DNA of 64,000 nt from contig JANBPT010000034.1 of assembly GCA_027575765.1 (NCBI GenBank), positions 1-64,000 on the forward strand. The letters run 5' to 3'. How positions within the stretch are numbered: the first letter of the stretch is position 1; the number at the start of each line of letters is the position of its first letter. The DNA comes from Tieghemiomyces parasiticus (Eukaryota > Kickxellomycota > Dimargaritomycetes > Dimargaritales > Dimargaritaceae). Both the position numbers and the translations under genes were made by a program. Under the pieces are notes generated by a model. It was not told the origin of the DNA and did no database searches. It was given only the letters and a program-made list of their open reading frames with translations. This document shows, piece after piece, positions 10,113 through 19,992 of the stretch.

Positions 10113-12821
10113 ATGGGTCTTGATAGAGAGTCCCGCCATAAAAGGCTGCCATCGGCCGGCCTGGCTCTGGGTTGCGTATCGCTCCTCCTCCTCGCTTCCT
10201 CCGTCCAAGCACACTCGCCTGCCCAACCAGCTGCCACCAGCCACCACCGCCAGCGCTCTCATTCGCCGCACCACCGCCGTGCCGACCCGCTGACCGTCGC
10301 CGCCGCCAGTAGCGATCTTGCCCACCGTAACGAGTTCAACCCGAGGGCCACCGACGAGTTCGACACCCGGTTTGACGTGGCGTTCAACCAAGGCTTTGTA
10401 TCTGGCCACGGCGACGACAATAGCGCCACCGACGACAACGAAGCCGAAGCCCGCACGGACTTTAGCGACTTTGAACGGGACGAGGTCATAGGCAAAGGCT
10501 CCGCCGTACCGGCCGGGCACCTCGCAGGCCACAATAATCGCCGCACCATCTCCGGCGCCAACCTGCTTACCGTCAAATCCTCCCCGGCCACCCCCGCAGG
10601 GCAACCCGGCGATTACAACGACGTGGACCAGATATCCAACGCCCCCCTCACCCCCGCTAGCGGCCCAGCTCCCCTCTCCGCCATCTCTACCCAAGTCGAT
10701 AGCCACATGTCTCCTTCCGAGACCCCCACCGGCCTTTCCGCCGTCGCAGAACCTCCCAAGCCCGTCCACCCTGACGGCGACGGCCATGTCGCATTGTCCA
10801 CCCACGCTTCCACTAACGTGGACGGCGAGGTCACTTCGCTCCTGTCCACCTCGTTGGGTGGCAAGTCCGGCCCGGCCCCGTTCCCGTCTGCACCGAACGG
10901 CGTCCGCCCATCCAAGTTCTGGGGATCAACGGCGGGCCCGTTTCCCACCAACAGCTGGTGGCTCAACCTGGTCCTCAATGAAGCTGACCAGCCCATCGCA
11001 CCGTACCCGTACCTGGTGCGTCCGCTCGACTCCGGGGCTACGCTCATGTCGCCCACGACCGAGATCCACGAGAACTACGTGGCCATGACCCCGGTCGGTA
11101 ATTGGGTCCTCTCGAGTACCGAGGGGTTCAACACCCGTCAGCTCCTGGCCTACGACGACCTGACCGCCACCTACGGTTGGACCAACAACGCCGGTGGGTC
11201 GATGAAATCCACGTTCGTGAAGGGGTCCCCGTATCTCACTTTCATCGTGAACGGACTAACCCTTAACCTCACCACCATCCACGCTGTGCTCGATCTGAAG
11301 CAAGACGCGGGCGCTGGCCGGACCATCGTGACGCTTAACAACACCCAGATTTGGGCCATCTACCATGACCAGCCACTAAATCTTTCCAAACGGATCAACT
11401 CGGACAACACCACTTCGCTGATCGCTTCGGGCAAGTATTCCGGCGTGATCCGCCTCGCCATGTCTTCCAACCCGGCCTCTCTGGAGGTGTTGCACAAGTT
11501 CTCCGCGACCTACGTGACGGGTGCCACCACCAAGTTCGAGTACCGGTCCAGCCAGGACTTTGACCTGAAGTACAGTTTCCTTACTGCCGGAGGCGACGCG
11601 TCGGGTTTGCTCATGCTGGCCCTGGATCATCACAACGATATTTTGGTCGACACCCCGCGCCATTTGATCTCTGGGTTCGCTTGCATTAAGGGTCCCATGA
11701 CGGGGGTCCTCGGTGCCCAATGGACCCTGCGTCAGACGCTCAACGCCATCCAGTGGCACGCCCCCCACCCCGTCCGGGCCCAGGACCTGCCGAAGCTCCA
11801 TCAGCACCTCGAAGCGGATATTGCGAAGGGTATGAGCATCGCCGCATCCGACCCCTACTTTTTCGGTAAGGGTCTGGCCCGCATCGCCCGTCTGGCGCTG
11901 ATTGCCGACCACGCCGGCCGTCAGGACCTGGTCAACAAGGTCATTACGCCGCTCAAGGCGCTTATCGCCCCGTGGCTCGCCGGGACCAACAGCGACCCCC
12001 TGACCTACGACACGGTCTGGAAGGGCATTTGCAGCCGTGCGGGCCTCTCCGACACGGGCGCCGCGTTCGGCAACGGAGTATACAACGATCACCATTTCCA
12101 CTACGGCTATTTCGTGTACGCCGCGGCGACGATCGGCAAGTACGATTCGGAGTGGATCCAGGCCAACCGGGACCCCATCCTGGCCCTGGTGCGTGACTAC
12201 GCCAACCCGTCGCACAGCGACACTTACTTCCCGTTCCTCCGTCACATGGACCTCTACGACGGCCACTCGTGGGCCTCGGGACTGTTCCCGTTCGGCGACG
12301 GCCGTAACCAGGAGTCCACCTCGGAGTCCGTCAATGCCTACTACGCGCTCTACCTTCTGGGCCTCAGCCTGAAAGACGCCGAGCTCGCCCGCTTTGGCAA
12401 CGCGCTCCTCAGCATGGAAATCCGCTCGTCTCAGGCCTACTGGCACATGACCACCAAGAAGTCCGTGTACCCGGCCCCGTTCGCTAACCATAAGGTGGTG
12501 GGGATCCTCTGGAGTACCAAGGTCGACTACGCTACGTGGTTCGGCGCTAATACCGAGTTTATTAGCGGAATCCAGGCCCTACCGTTTACCCCCGTCAGCG
12601 CTACCTTGCTCGACCGCGAGTGGGTCCAGGAGGCGTACCCGGTCATCAAGTCTGCCATCACCCGGCCTGACCCCCCCATTACCGACGGGTGGAAGGAGTT
12701 CATGTACATGTTCCATGCCATCATCGACAAGGACGCCGCCATCGCCGAGTTGGCTACCATCAAGGACCACGATGACGGCAACACGGCAAGTAACGCGCTG
12801 TACTGGGCATCCACGGTGTGA
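10113..12821 (+). CDS. GH81 endo-1,3-beta-glucanase, secreted
   Basis: This intronless gene encodes 902 residues. A signal peptide is clear: basic residues, then a hydrophobic core (LALGCVSLLLLASS) ending near residue 33. Residues 34-245 are a His-, Ser-, Thr- and Pro-rich linker with a dibasic HHRR that a Kex2-type protease could cut. The GH81 catalytic region spans about 265-900. Landmarks are FPTNSWWLNLVL near 280, HHFHYGYFVYAA near 660-670, and DGHSWASGLFPFGDG followed by NQESTSESVNAYYA. In that last block Glu734 and Glu738 form the conserved ExxxE pair of the family. GH81 enzymes cut beta-1,3-glucan inside the chain. In fungi they serve septum splitting (Eng1) or wall turnover and attack on glucan (Eng2). 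The secreted form suggests cell separation or extracellular digestion. Confidence in the family is very high; the specific role is inferred. Confidence 0.95.
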   Translation: MGLDRESRHKRLPSAGLALGCVSLLLLASSVQAHSPAQPAATSHHRQRSHSPHHRRADPLTVAAASSDLAHRNEFNPRATDEFDTRFDVAFNQGFVSGHGDDNSATDDNEAEARTDFSDFERDEVIGKGSAVPAGHLAGHNNRRTISGANLLTVKSSPATPAGQPGDYNDVDQISNAPLTPASGPAPLSAISTQVDSHMSPSETPTGLSAVAEPPKPVHPDGDGHVALSTHASTNVDGEVTSLLSTSLGGKSGPAPFPSAPNGVRPSKFWGSTAGPFPTNSWWLNLVLNEADQPIAPYPYLVRPLDSGATLMSPTTEIHENYVAMTPVGNWVLSSTEGFNTRQLLAYDDLTATYGWTNNAGGSMKSTFVKGSPYLTFIVNGLTLNLTTIHAVLDLKQDAGAGRTIVTLNNTQIWAIYHDQPLNLSKRINSDNTTSLIASGKYSGVIRLAMSSNPASLEVLHKFSATYVTGATTKFEYRSSQDFDLKYSFLTAGGDASGLLMLALDHHNDILVDTPRHLISGFACIKGPMTGVLGAQWTLRQTLNAIQWHAPHPVRAQDLPKLHQHLEADIAKGMSIAASDPYFFGKGLARIARLALIADHAGRQDLVNKVITPLKALIAPWLAGTNSDPLTYDTVWKGICSRAGLSDTGAAFGNGVYNDHHFHYGYFVYAAATIGKYDSEWIQANRDPILALVRDYANPSHSDTYFPFLRHMDLYDGHSWASGLFPFGDGRNQESTSESVNAYYALYLLGLSLKDAELARFGNALLSMEIRSSQAYWHMTTKKSVYPAPFANHKVVGILWSTKVDYATWFGANTEFISGIQALPFTPVSATLLDREWVQEAYPVIKSAITRPDPPITDGWKEFMYMFHAIIDKDAAIAELATIKDHDDGNTASNALYWASTV

Positions 12822-13728
12822 TCGGCCCGCGTAAGCAGGGAGAGGGGCCGGGGATTTTGGCATCTTTACTGCTGCTGCTTAGATCGCTTCGGCTTCAGGC
12901 TATCACTCCAGACCCTCTCTTTCCTCCTCTTTGTCACCCCAGTTTGTGCATTCCTTCTGCTCCTCCCCGTTTTTATACATCCCTTGTTTGTATGTACACT
13001 GGCTGTACATAATCACTCGCCCCCCTTATTAGAACACCTCTTCCACCTTAGATAATTCTGGCCTCATCATATAATCTGCTTCTTCTATTATATTTTTATT
13101 TTTGACCTCCTCGATTTTACTCTGCACCGACCGTTTTTGACCTATTTCCTAATAAACCAATCCACAGACCCATTGCAAAGGTACAGCGGTATGATATTTG
13201 ATAGCGGGAGTCCAAATTTGACAGCCATGTAATTAGTTGGGACGGGGGTAGCCCAAGTGTCGTTCGCTGGTTTAGAACCTACGATTGAGCCCTAGCTGGC
13301 CACCGCTGCTAGTTTTGCAATGGCATACGAGACGCAGCGACCGAAATGATGTAGGGGGAATAGTTGCCTACTCACGCTGGCTTATTATTGTTGACCCCTT
13401 CCCTCCCCGCATGTTTACGCGTTCCCCTTGTAGTGAAACACTTACTGGCCCATTGGAACCATGCCTCGCCTCCAACCCATTTCATTTAGAACTCGTTCCT
13501 CTCATCCAGACTTTCCCTCTTTCGCCCCCCCCCCGCATTTCGGACCGTGTCCCCTTTCACGAAACGGCATCACCACTCCAACCACCCTCTCTCTCTCCGC
13601 TTTACCTGGTCCTTACTTCTCACTCATTTACCAACGAGTCTGTGATATCGCATCACTTTTGCTTGCCCAACAGCTCCCGTACGATACCAATCCCGCACGC
13701 TCTGAAAGGCATCCTCTGTCTACTCGCC
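12822..13728. other. Spacer between GH81 and CENP-A genes
   Basis: This holds the GH81 3' untranslated region and the CENP-A promoter. A possible polyadenylation signal AATAAA lies at 13151-13156. The plus strand from 13380 is C/T-rich up to the CENP-A ATG. The reading frame of CENP-A exon 1 stays open upstream to 13285, but this part is low complexity and is best read as leader. Confidence 0.5.
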
Positions 13729-14704
13729 ATGGTCCGCCACGTACCCATAATGGATACGCCACTGGCACGTAAGGGCCCAGCAATGACTAAATCAACCCTT
13801 CGGCATAGCGGGAGACCAGGTCCGGCTAGCAAAAAGTTCAAGACACCCCCACGCCAACGTGCGCCTAGTCCAGCGAAGGCGCCGCGGTCGAGTGGTAAGT
13901 AGTCATGACATTGTAGCCAGTAGCATGTATATATATATAAATACTGAGAAGAACTTGGACTTGATGCCGTGGCCAAGCTAGGTTTCTGGTCAACCTTGTA
14001 GGACACAGTGTCGCCAGCCAACCAACTAATTATAGCTATGTCAGCCTTGTGAGAACTTAAGCTAGTTTCACTTGATTAATACGCATATACGCCACGCCCT
14101 ATTTATACACGCCCGTGCCGTAGGCAAACGGCGGGTACGGCCGGGTACCAAAGCCCTCCGCGAGATACGCAAGTACCAGCGGAGTACGGATTTGCTCATT
14201 CGGAAACTGCCCTTCGCCCGGCTGGTCCGCGAAATCACGATGGACATGTTTCAGCAAGATTTTGTGGCGGGGAGCGCTAGCTCCGTCGGTCTTCGCTGGC
14301 AGAGTGCGGCCCTCATGGCCCTCCAAGAAGCCTCGGAGGCATTCCTGGTTCACATGTTTGAAGACGCGTAAGTACTATAGACGTTGTAAATCTATGGATT
14401 GCCGTATATATATATATATATATATTTAGGGGCGGGTAATGGAGGTAGTCCTCTATGGTATACTTTGCATCTCCAGGACCCTCATATTGTTGCGGGCGGA
14501 GGGTGATTATTAGTTTTTTTGATACCGTCGCTCGCTATTCTCGCTAACTTCTCGACGCCGCTATCTACTTGCTGCCACGTGTATTTCACCCCGTTTCGTA
14601 TGACCAGAAATCTCTGCGCGATCCATGCCAAACGGGTCACCATCATGAAAAAGGATATGGACTTGGCCCGGCGGATTGGCGGAGCCGGGTCAAGTTTACT
14701 GTAG
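13729..14704 (+). CDS. Centromeric histone H3 (CENP-A/Cse4-like)
   Basis: The gene has three exons, 13729-13894, 14124-14367 and 14608-14704, which join to 168 codons. Both donors are GTAAGT, acceptors are TAG and CAG, phases are 1 and 2. The N-terminal tail of about 56 residues has none of the canonical H3 tail (no ARTKQTARKS). It is Pro-, Arg- and Lys-rich with SPAK. The histone fold starts with [17 protein letters not shown] and ends with [25 protein letters not shown] marks are the divergent tail, Trp in place of the H3 Phe (LRWQSAAL), and a longer loop 1. Between REI and QSAA there are 21 residues, against 10 in canonical H3. CENP-A replaces H3 in centromeric nucleosomes and seeds the kinetochore. 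The rest of the fold is very H3-like, so a divergent H3 variant is the alternative, but the Trp and loop favour CENP-A. Confidence 0.9.
13928..13939. repeat. (TA)6 repeat in CENP-A intron 1
   Basis: Six TA units lie in the first intron of the CENP-A gene, soon after its donor site. It is a simple-sequence tract with no other function visible. Confidence 0.9.
14405..14424. repeat. (TA)10 repeat in CENP-A intron 2
   Basis: Ten TA units lie about 40 bases after the donor of the second CENP-A intron. Both introns of this gene therefore carry TA microsatellites, which are rare elsewhere in the window. The tract is probably length-polymorphic. Confidence 0.92.
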
Positions 14705-15043
14705 CACCACTTCCTTATCTTGCACTCAACTACGGGAGAACCTGACGGTTATGATACATCTCTACGAACGAAATGATTACTGTATCCCAATCACCTGCTT
14801 TCGGACATTCAAAATCTCGCCAGACATCTGTAACCAGCTCTTGTCCGTCTAACTGTGGCTAATGGCCTTTAGCACGGGGAGGGGGATTCTTTGTTACAAG
14901 CCAGAGCCCTGGCATCCATTCTAGAACATGCCCCTACTTGATATTTAATGTGATCTTCGTTTTATAATACATCCACGCAGCCCCTTATTATTTCACACTG
15001 CTCACCCATGCGAATATGTATTACGGCTTAAGACGCGGGACCT
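14705..15043. other. Convergent 3' spacer (CENP-A / TIMMDC1-like)
   Basis: This 339-base stretch lies between two convergent stop codons and should contain both 3' untranslated regions. AT-rich patches around 14940-15000 may serve polyadenylation. No gene is seen. Confidence 0.5.
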
Positions 15044-15922
15044 TCACGAGGACGCAGGTGAGCTGTCAGCCGCAGGTTTCTGGTACGCCCGCCACCAGTT
15101 CACGTAATAGGGTGGTTGGTCCCGCAGGTAGTGGATCATGTCCTGGGCCACACCAATTCCTAGACCACCAAATAGGCCGATCTTGAGGGCATGGCGGAAG
15201 CTCTGTCGAGGTAGGCGATCTTGGTATAGCGCGACCCGAGGCGAGTGGAGAGGGGGAGAAGGAGGAGGAGGCAGCGGTTGGAAAAGAAGGCGGTATACAG
15301 TGACAATTGATATTAGGTTATCCAGAATAGCGGAATAGGGACCTTCACCTAAAAAATATTACTTCAATGGAAACATTGGGCCGACGGCTCCTACACAAAA
15401 GGGGGACTTACTGAAAGCGGCAAACAGTCCAGCGGTGGTAAGGGCGGCGACAGTTGTGCTCATGAAATCCGTATCACCTTTCCATACATCAGCGGCCGTT
15501 TCCATGGCGCTGAAGGCACCGCAAATGACCATGAACTTGGTGGCGTAGAACGTGCCCCGGTAGATGGACGCGAGCATGACGCGGTAGTTTTTGTGCTTAT
15601 GGTAGAAGTACCAGCCCTCGTGTGTGGTGGGTAACTTGTGCATGTGCTCGGCAAGGTACTGCATGCTGGCCTTCCGGCCGCCTTCGTAGGCGCCTAGAGC
15701 GAACCCCCAGATACCGCTCGTGCCGACCACCGTACCGATTTTCTGCGGAGGGGTCAGGCCCGCACGGAGGAGCAGTGGGTTCTGGCTGTGTTCATTAGTG
15801 TGGTACCACTTCCCGGTGGTCGAGGGGTCGGTGGATGTAGTCGGGTTGGCGGGGTCCTCGAAGGAGGTCGGGTAGGGCCGGACGAGTAGGGGGGCTTCCG
15901 GTTTAGATCCTGAGGAGGACAT
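15044..15922 (-). CDS. TIMMDC1-like mitochondrial complex I assembly factor (Tim17 family)
   Basis: Two exons are proposed, 15922-15412 and 15219-15044, giving 228 codons. The donor is GTAAGT and the phase is 1. Residues 1-65 are hydrophilic. Hydrophobic, glycine-rich segments follow at about 65-82, 117-135, 150-170 and 182-195, the Tim17/22/23 pattern. The order GTSGIWGFALGAYEGGRKAS, YRVMLASIYRGTFYATKF, then TTAGLFAAF...HALKIGLFGGLGIG parallels human TIMMDC1, which anchors the membrane arm during respiratory complex I assembly. The acceptor AAG at 15220-15222 is unusual, since the other introns here end CAG or TAG. It was chosen because it restores the family's reading frame with a compact protein. 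A TAG acceptor closer to the donor would add about 43 residues inside a membrane domain. An NDUFA11-type complex I subunit is the main alternative assignment. Confidence 0.78.
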
Positions 15923-16456
15923 GGTGAAAATGCGGGCCGGGCCGACTGGGGGAGATGGAGGGAGGGTGCTACAGTGTGATCCCCGTCAGGAATGCGGGGG
16001 TGGAATGTGTGTGGGTTTGAAGTGCGGTGCAATGAGGTGAGGCACGCAGAAGCTGGGGTGATTCCTTACTTGCACAGCGCTGCTGTGACACGGCCCCAAG
16101 ATTTCGATCAGGTTCAGTTACGACAGAACCTGCCTACTGGGGCGTTAAGGGATCCACGAGCGCGGAGGCTAACCAACCGCCCTCTGCGCCTCGTCCAGAA
16201 CGGCTACTTGGAATGTCCTTTCTTCTCTAGACAAAAAAAAAAACTACCATGGGCCGCCGCTTCTCCCCCTCCCAACTTATATGTCCTTGGTCAGCGACAA
16301 GCTTCTCTCACATGCCACCCACCGGTCTACCCCATGTGACGGCGGTCTTGCTATCCACCGTTCTTGACCTGTGCGCATACCAGAGCTCTGTCGTTCCTCG
16401 CCGTCCTGCCTATTTCAGCCTTCCGCGGACGCTCCTTGGACGACGACCTTCCCTAC
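15923..16456. other. Divergent promoter region (TIMMDC1-like / LACTB2-like)
   Basis: This 534-base spacer separates two divergent genes whose products both resemble mitochondrial proteins. The part next to the LACTB2-like ATG is C/T-rich on the plus strand. A run of ten A bases lies at 16231-16240. No further gene is seen, and no TATA box is obvious. Confidence 0.5.
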
Positions 16457-17849
16457 ATGATGGATCCCCTCGCCGCTCTGCCCCTGGTGGAGAAGATGTC
16501 CTCCCGGGTCTTCCGCGTCCTCGGCATGAACCCCGGCAAGTTCACCCTACAAGGTACGTGCTCTTCTCTTACCAGTCTCGACGCTAATGAGCGTGGCCCC
16601 TTGCACCTGCCCTTATCAATGTGGCCCGGCCTGCCTGTGAACCACCAATGACGTACCAACCTTGCACCAGCCTGCCTGTGCTGCGCTCAACCCACTCCAC
16701 GACCCCTACCCTATTCCAGGAACCAACACGTACATCATCGGCCATGGTCCCCGACGTATCCTGCTCGATACGGGCGAGGGAAAGCCGGGCTATATTCCGC
16801 TTCTAGACGCGGCGCTCAGCCACCTGGGCGTGTCCCGCATCTCGGATATCATCATGACCCACTGGCACCATGACCACACGGGCGGGCTACCCCCTCTGCT
16901 CGAGCGACTCAGAGCGCAGCACCCCCAAAGTCCTTTGCCTAAGGTGTGGAAGCGGTTTAACTCGGACCGCGACCCAGCCCTTCTCAAAAAACTGGCGGAT
17001 AAGGGGCTGCATTACCGATCGGAACCATCGTCTATACCTGCTACGTCAACAGCACTGACCAGTGGCGACACCTCTGGCCCACCCAGAGCTTATGAGTCCC
17101 TCGCAAAGAACCTCGAGCCCATGCCTACTTCGACATCACCCTCACCATCAACGGTAACCTCTACGGACTCGGTCGTCTGGGACATTGCTGACAACCAAAT
17201 CTTCCGAGGCCAAGATACCACCCTCCACGCGCTTCACACGCCAGGCCACACTACGGACCATATGGCTTTCTATCTCGAAGAGGAGCGGGCGCTTTTCAGC
17301 GGGGATTGTGTCCTGGGACACGGCACCGCGGTGTTTGAGGACCTCCACCAGTACATACAGTCCCTCAAACGACTCCGCCAGTACGATGCCCTCTGTATCT
17401 ACCCAGGGCATGGTGCCGTCGTCACCGACCCGTCGGCCACCCTCGATGCCTACATCCGCCATCGCATGGACCGTGAGGAGGAAATTATTCACTTGCTCAG
17501 CTCACAGCCCACCATAGCCCTGGGTAACGCCCTGAGAGGTCCAGCCCATGACGGGGAGGAAGCCTTGAACGGGAATACGGACGGTTATGGCGGCGACGGG
17601 TTCCACCAGCTACTGCTAGGCCAGCTTCACCCGATATCCGATCGGCCCACCGGCCCTGGGGGTGCTCCACTATGGACCTCCCGGGAGCTAGTCCAGGTCA
17701 TTTATGCAAAATACCCCAAGTCTCTCTATGACGCTGCGGAGGCTAGCGTGCTCCTGCACCTGGCCAAGTTGCAGTACGAAGATCGAGCGGATACCGTGCT
17801 TGTCGAAGATAAGACGTATTGGACGCTGCCGGAGACTCGGCGGCGGTGA
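16457..17849 (+). CDS. LACTB2-like metallo-beta-lactamase-fold endoribonuclease
   Basis: Two exons, 16457-16553 and 16720-17849, join to 408 codons; the donor is GTACGT, the acceptor CAG, phase 1. Splicing joins NPGKFTLQ to GTNTYIIGHGPRRILLDTGEG, exactly the continuous motif of animal LACTB2. The zinc-binding HxHxDH is THWHHDH at His80-His85. Further metal ligands appear in HTPGHTTDHM, FSGDCVLGHG and YPGHG. LACTB2 is a mitochondrial single-strand-RNA endonuclease, and a matching role here is inferred from family membership. The protein is about 120 residues longer than human LACTB2 (288). The extra length is a Ser/Thr/Pro-rich insert at about 125-165 and a second insert at about 300-340. The first in-frame ATG was taken; no strong mitochondrial presequence is visible after it. 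Confidence 0.92.
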
Positions 17850-18960
17850 TAAGCCTGCGCTTCTTATGGCAAACTTCGCGTCGCTTGTTAACCAACGCTG
17901 TTGGGGTTGCAATCTCTGCGTTATGTTATGTACCAGCCGCTAGGTTCGTCCACGGTTAATTTTTTTATGCGTAGCAATGGTAATAGACGCGTACCTTCGA
18001 CTCGCCAATGCCATTGGGTTCCACTTACATTACCATGGCCTAAATATTCCTCAGATGAGCGGGTCTGCAGTTTTTTTTTTCCGGACGACGTAGGGGGGGG
18101 GAATGGAGTCTCGATCCTCGAGGGTGGAGCCACCGTACTCCCTTCATTTCCATTCACTCTGCCACCGCCGTTCGTGGTTTCACGGCGACAAACCGAACAA
18201 TGCTCGATTGATTCGAAGCACCTACACCATGGCTAATGTTCTGTCACCGTCTTTGTAATGTTCATGGTGTCCAATCAGGCGGGGGTCGGTCATTGGCCGC
18301 AAAGGCCGGGAGGAGGGAGGAGCGGGAAGAGCTTACAAAGAAGTGATGTTACGCGGATTCCGTCGTGGTCGAGTCGAAGATGCGAGGGATGGAGAGCTTG
18401 GGCCGCTTGACCGGCAAGGTGCTGCGTGTTTTGGCGATTACTGAAGAGTGGCCATATCGCGGATGATACCGTGACTGCTGTGCCCGGCTCGCGTTTATTG
18501 GATTTTTTTTTCTTGAGCTGGCATCTCGATAACGGACAGGCTCCGCCTTTGACAGCTTACCACACGGCACCTAATTACCAGCTCTAGCCCAACCTTAGGT
18601 GTCGAAGCAAGAGGATTGGTGGGCATCGGAGGGGCCTGTCGAATGAGGCCCATCTCCTCTCTTGTCTGTTCATGATCTGCATCCAGCCGGGCTTTATATC
18701 AGCCTTGTGTATCTTGCTGTGCAGGGCGGTCGTCAAAGGCATGGTTGTGGTCATCGGCGTGGACAAGGGTGAGGGGAGTGTGTAGGCGGACGGAAAGCAA
18801 AGGAGCGGGAGGGGATGGGCCGTAGGGGCGAGACAGCAGCGAGAGAGGACCAGGGTCATCACATCCGCCACGTTTGTTGGCGGCCTTCATGAAAGACTCG
18901 CTTATTCCGCGACGACGCTTCTTTGTCCACCCTCTCCCTGCCTCCTTTTTGTCTCTCTAA

Positions 18961-18976
18961 CTCTCTCTCTCTCTCT
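18961..18976. repeat. (CT)8 microsatellite
   Basis: Eight CT units lie within a wider pyrimidine-rich stretch (about 18890-19040), some 430 bases upstream of the MCFD2-like ATG. Confidence 0.9.
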
Positions 18977-19243
18977 CCACGTCCAAAGCCGCCTTCCTGT
19001 TCCCTTCCTCCACTCCCTGCTCTCTGCGCTTCTTCTTTGTCACGTCCTTTGTGTGGTTGACGAAACGAACTTGCGCGCGTGTCTCCATACGCGGGCTGAA
19101 GCGAAGTGTGCCGGTAGACAAGGATGGGGGCCACCAATGACCCACGTTGCCATACGTGCCCCGTCCCTTTAGCAGCCACACAAGGCTATGTTATGTGACT
19201 GGAGCGCTGGAGCCGCTCGGCATCGCCTACTTTTATGTTTACA

Positions 19244-19251
19244 TATAAAAG
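19244..19251 (+). promoter_or_regulatory. Candidate TATA box of the MCFD2-like gene
   Basis: TATAAAAG lies 159 bases before the ATG, a plausible distance for a fungal core promoter with a leader of about 130 bases. The same octamer stands upstream of the GH81 gene, the other clear secretory-pathway gene on this strand. Confidence 0.5.
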
Positions 19252-19409
19252 ACATGGACCCCGGCCGCTTTGGAGGAGTTCAATATCTCACATAGAGCCG
19301 CATCCCCAAACCTTAAACTTCACTGCTCTACGCATTGCCAGTTGCCTCTGCTCCCATTTCATTTCATTTGTTGTCAATTATCCCAACTTTTTTTTCATAT
19401 ATAGCCAAC

Positions 19410-19992
19410 ATGATTTCCACTAAGGTCCTTGCCTTTGCCGCCGTTTGCGCCACCGCCTTCGTCGGTCACGCATCCGCCAGCCACCAGGCCACCTTCCAGT
19501 CTGACCAGAGTCACTTCGGCCAGGAGTCCATCAATATGTACAAGTAAGTGGAACTGGGCCGTAGCCAGGATAGTACACCTCCACTTCCAACCGGCGTGAT
19601 GTAGTAAAAACCGCAGGCTAACCCCATCGCAACCTACCGCCTTCCCACCACTACCCGGCCCTTTCCTACCCTACAATAGTTACATTAAGGAAAACAGCGG
19701 CGACCACGTCCCCGCCGACCTAACGATCGAGAACGCCCCGTTCCACTACTTCACGCACTTCGACCTTAACGACGATGGGTTCCTTGACGGCAACGAGCTC
19801 CGCCTCCCCTGGTACGAGAGCTTCGCCAAGAACCACCAATACGTAGATATCACTATGGTCGACGGAAAGGTTGACCGGGTACTAGTGGAGGACGACCTGG
19901 ATAACGACGGCTTGATTTCGCCCGATGAGTACTTTGCCAGTCTTGAGCGGCAGCACCAGCTTAAGGACCCGGTCGCCATGGGCTTCCACTAA
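19410..19992 (+). CDS. MCFD2-like secreted EF-hand protein
   Basis: Two exons, 19410-19543 and 19680-19992, join to 148 codons; donor GTAAGT, acceptor TAG, phase 2. A signal peptide is present (MISTKVLAFAAVCATAFVG, cut near Ala-Ser-Ala at 21-23). Two EF-hand loops are complete. Loop 1 is Asp73-Glu84 (DLNDDGFLDGNE) and loop 2 is Asp117-Glu128 (DLDNDGLISPDE), with acidic residues at positions 1, 3, 5 and 12. Length (human MCFD2 has 146 residues), the signal peptide and the EF-hand pair near the C-terminus match MCFD2. MCFD2 acts with the lectin LMAN1 as an ER-to-Golgi cargo receptor. The role here is inferred from this architecture. No C-terminal HDEL-type signal is seen. The start at 19410 was chosen over an upstream in-frame start because it puts the hydrophobic core directly at the N-terminus. 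Confidence 0.83.

Larger units (their letters stand above)
17850..19409. other. Spacer before the MCFD2-like gene
   Basis: No supported gene lies in this 1.56 kb. It contains the LACTB2-like 3' untranslated region, a (CT)8 tract at 18961-18976 and a TATA element at 19244-19251. Small open frames on the minus strand (for example 18859-19179, rich in Arg, Glu and Gly) reflect the pyrimidine-rich plus strand and are not convincing genes. Confidence 0.5.

Noticed and set aside
11376..12491. 371-codon open frame on the minus strand inside the GH81 gene
   Set aside because: It is a shadow frame caused by the C/G-rich third positions of the GH81 gene; the plus-strand protein has clear GH81 motifs over the same bases.
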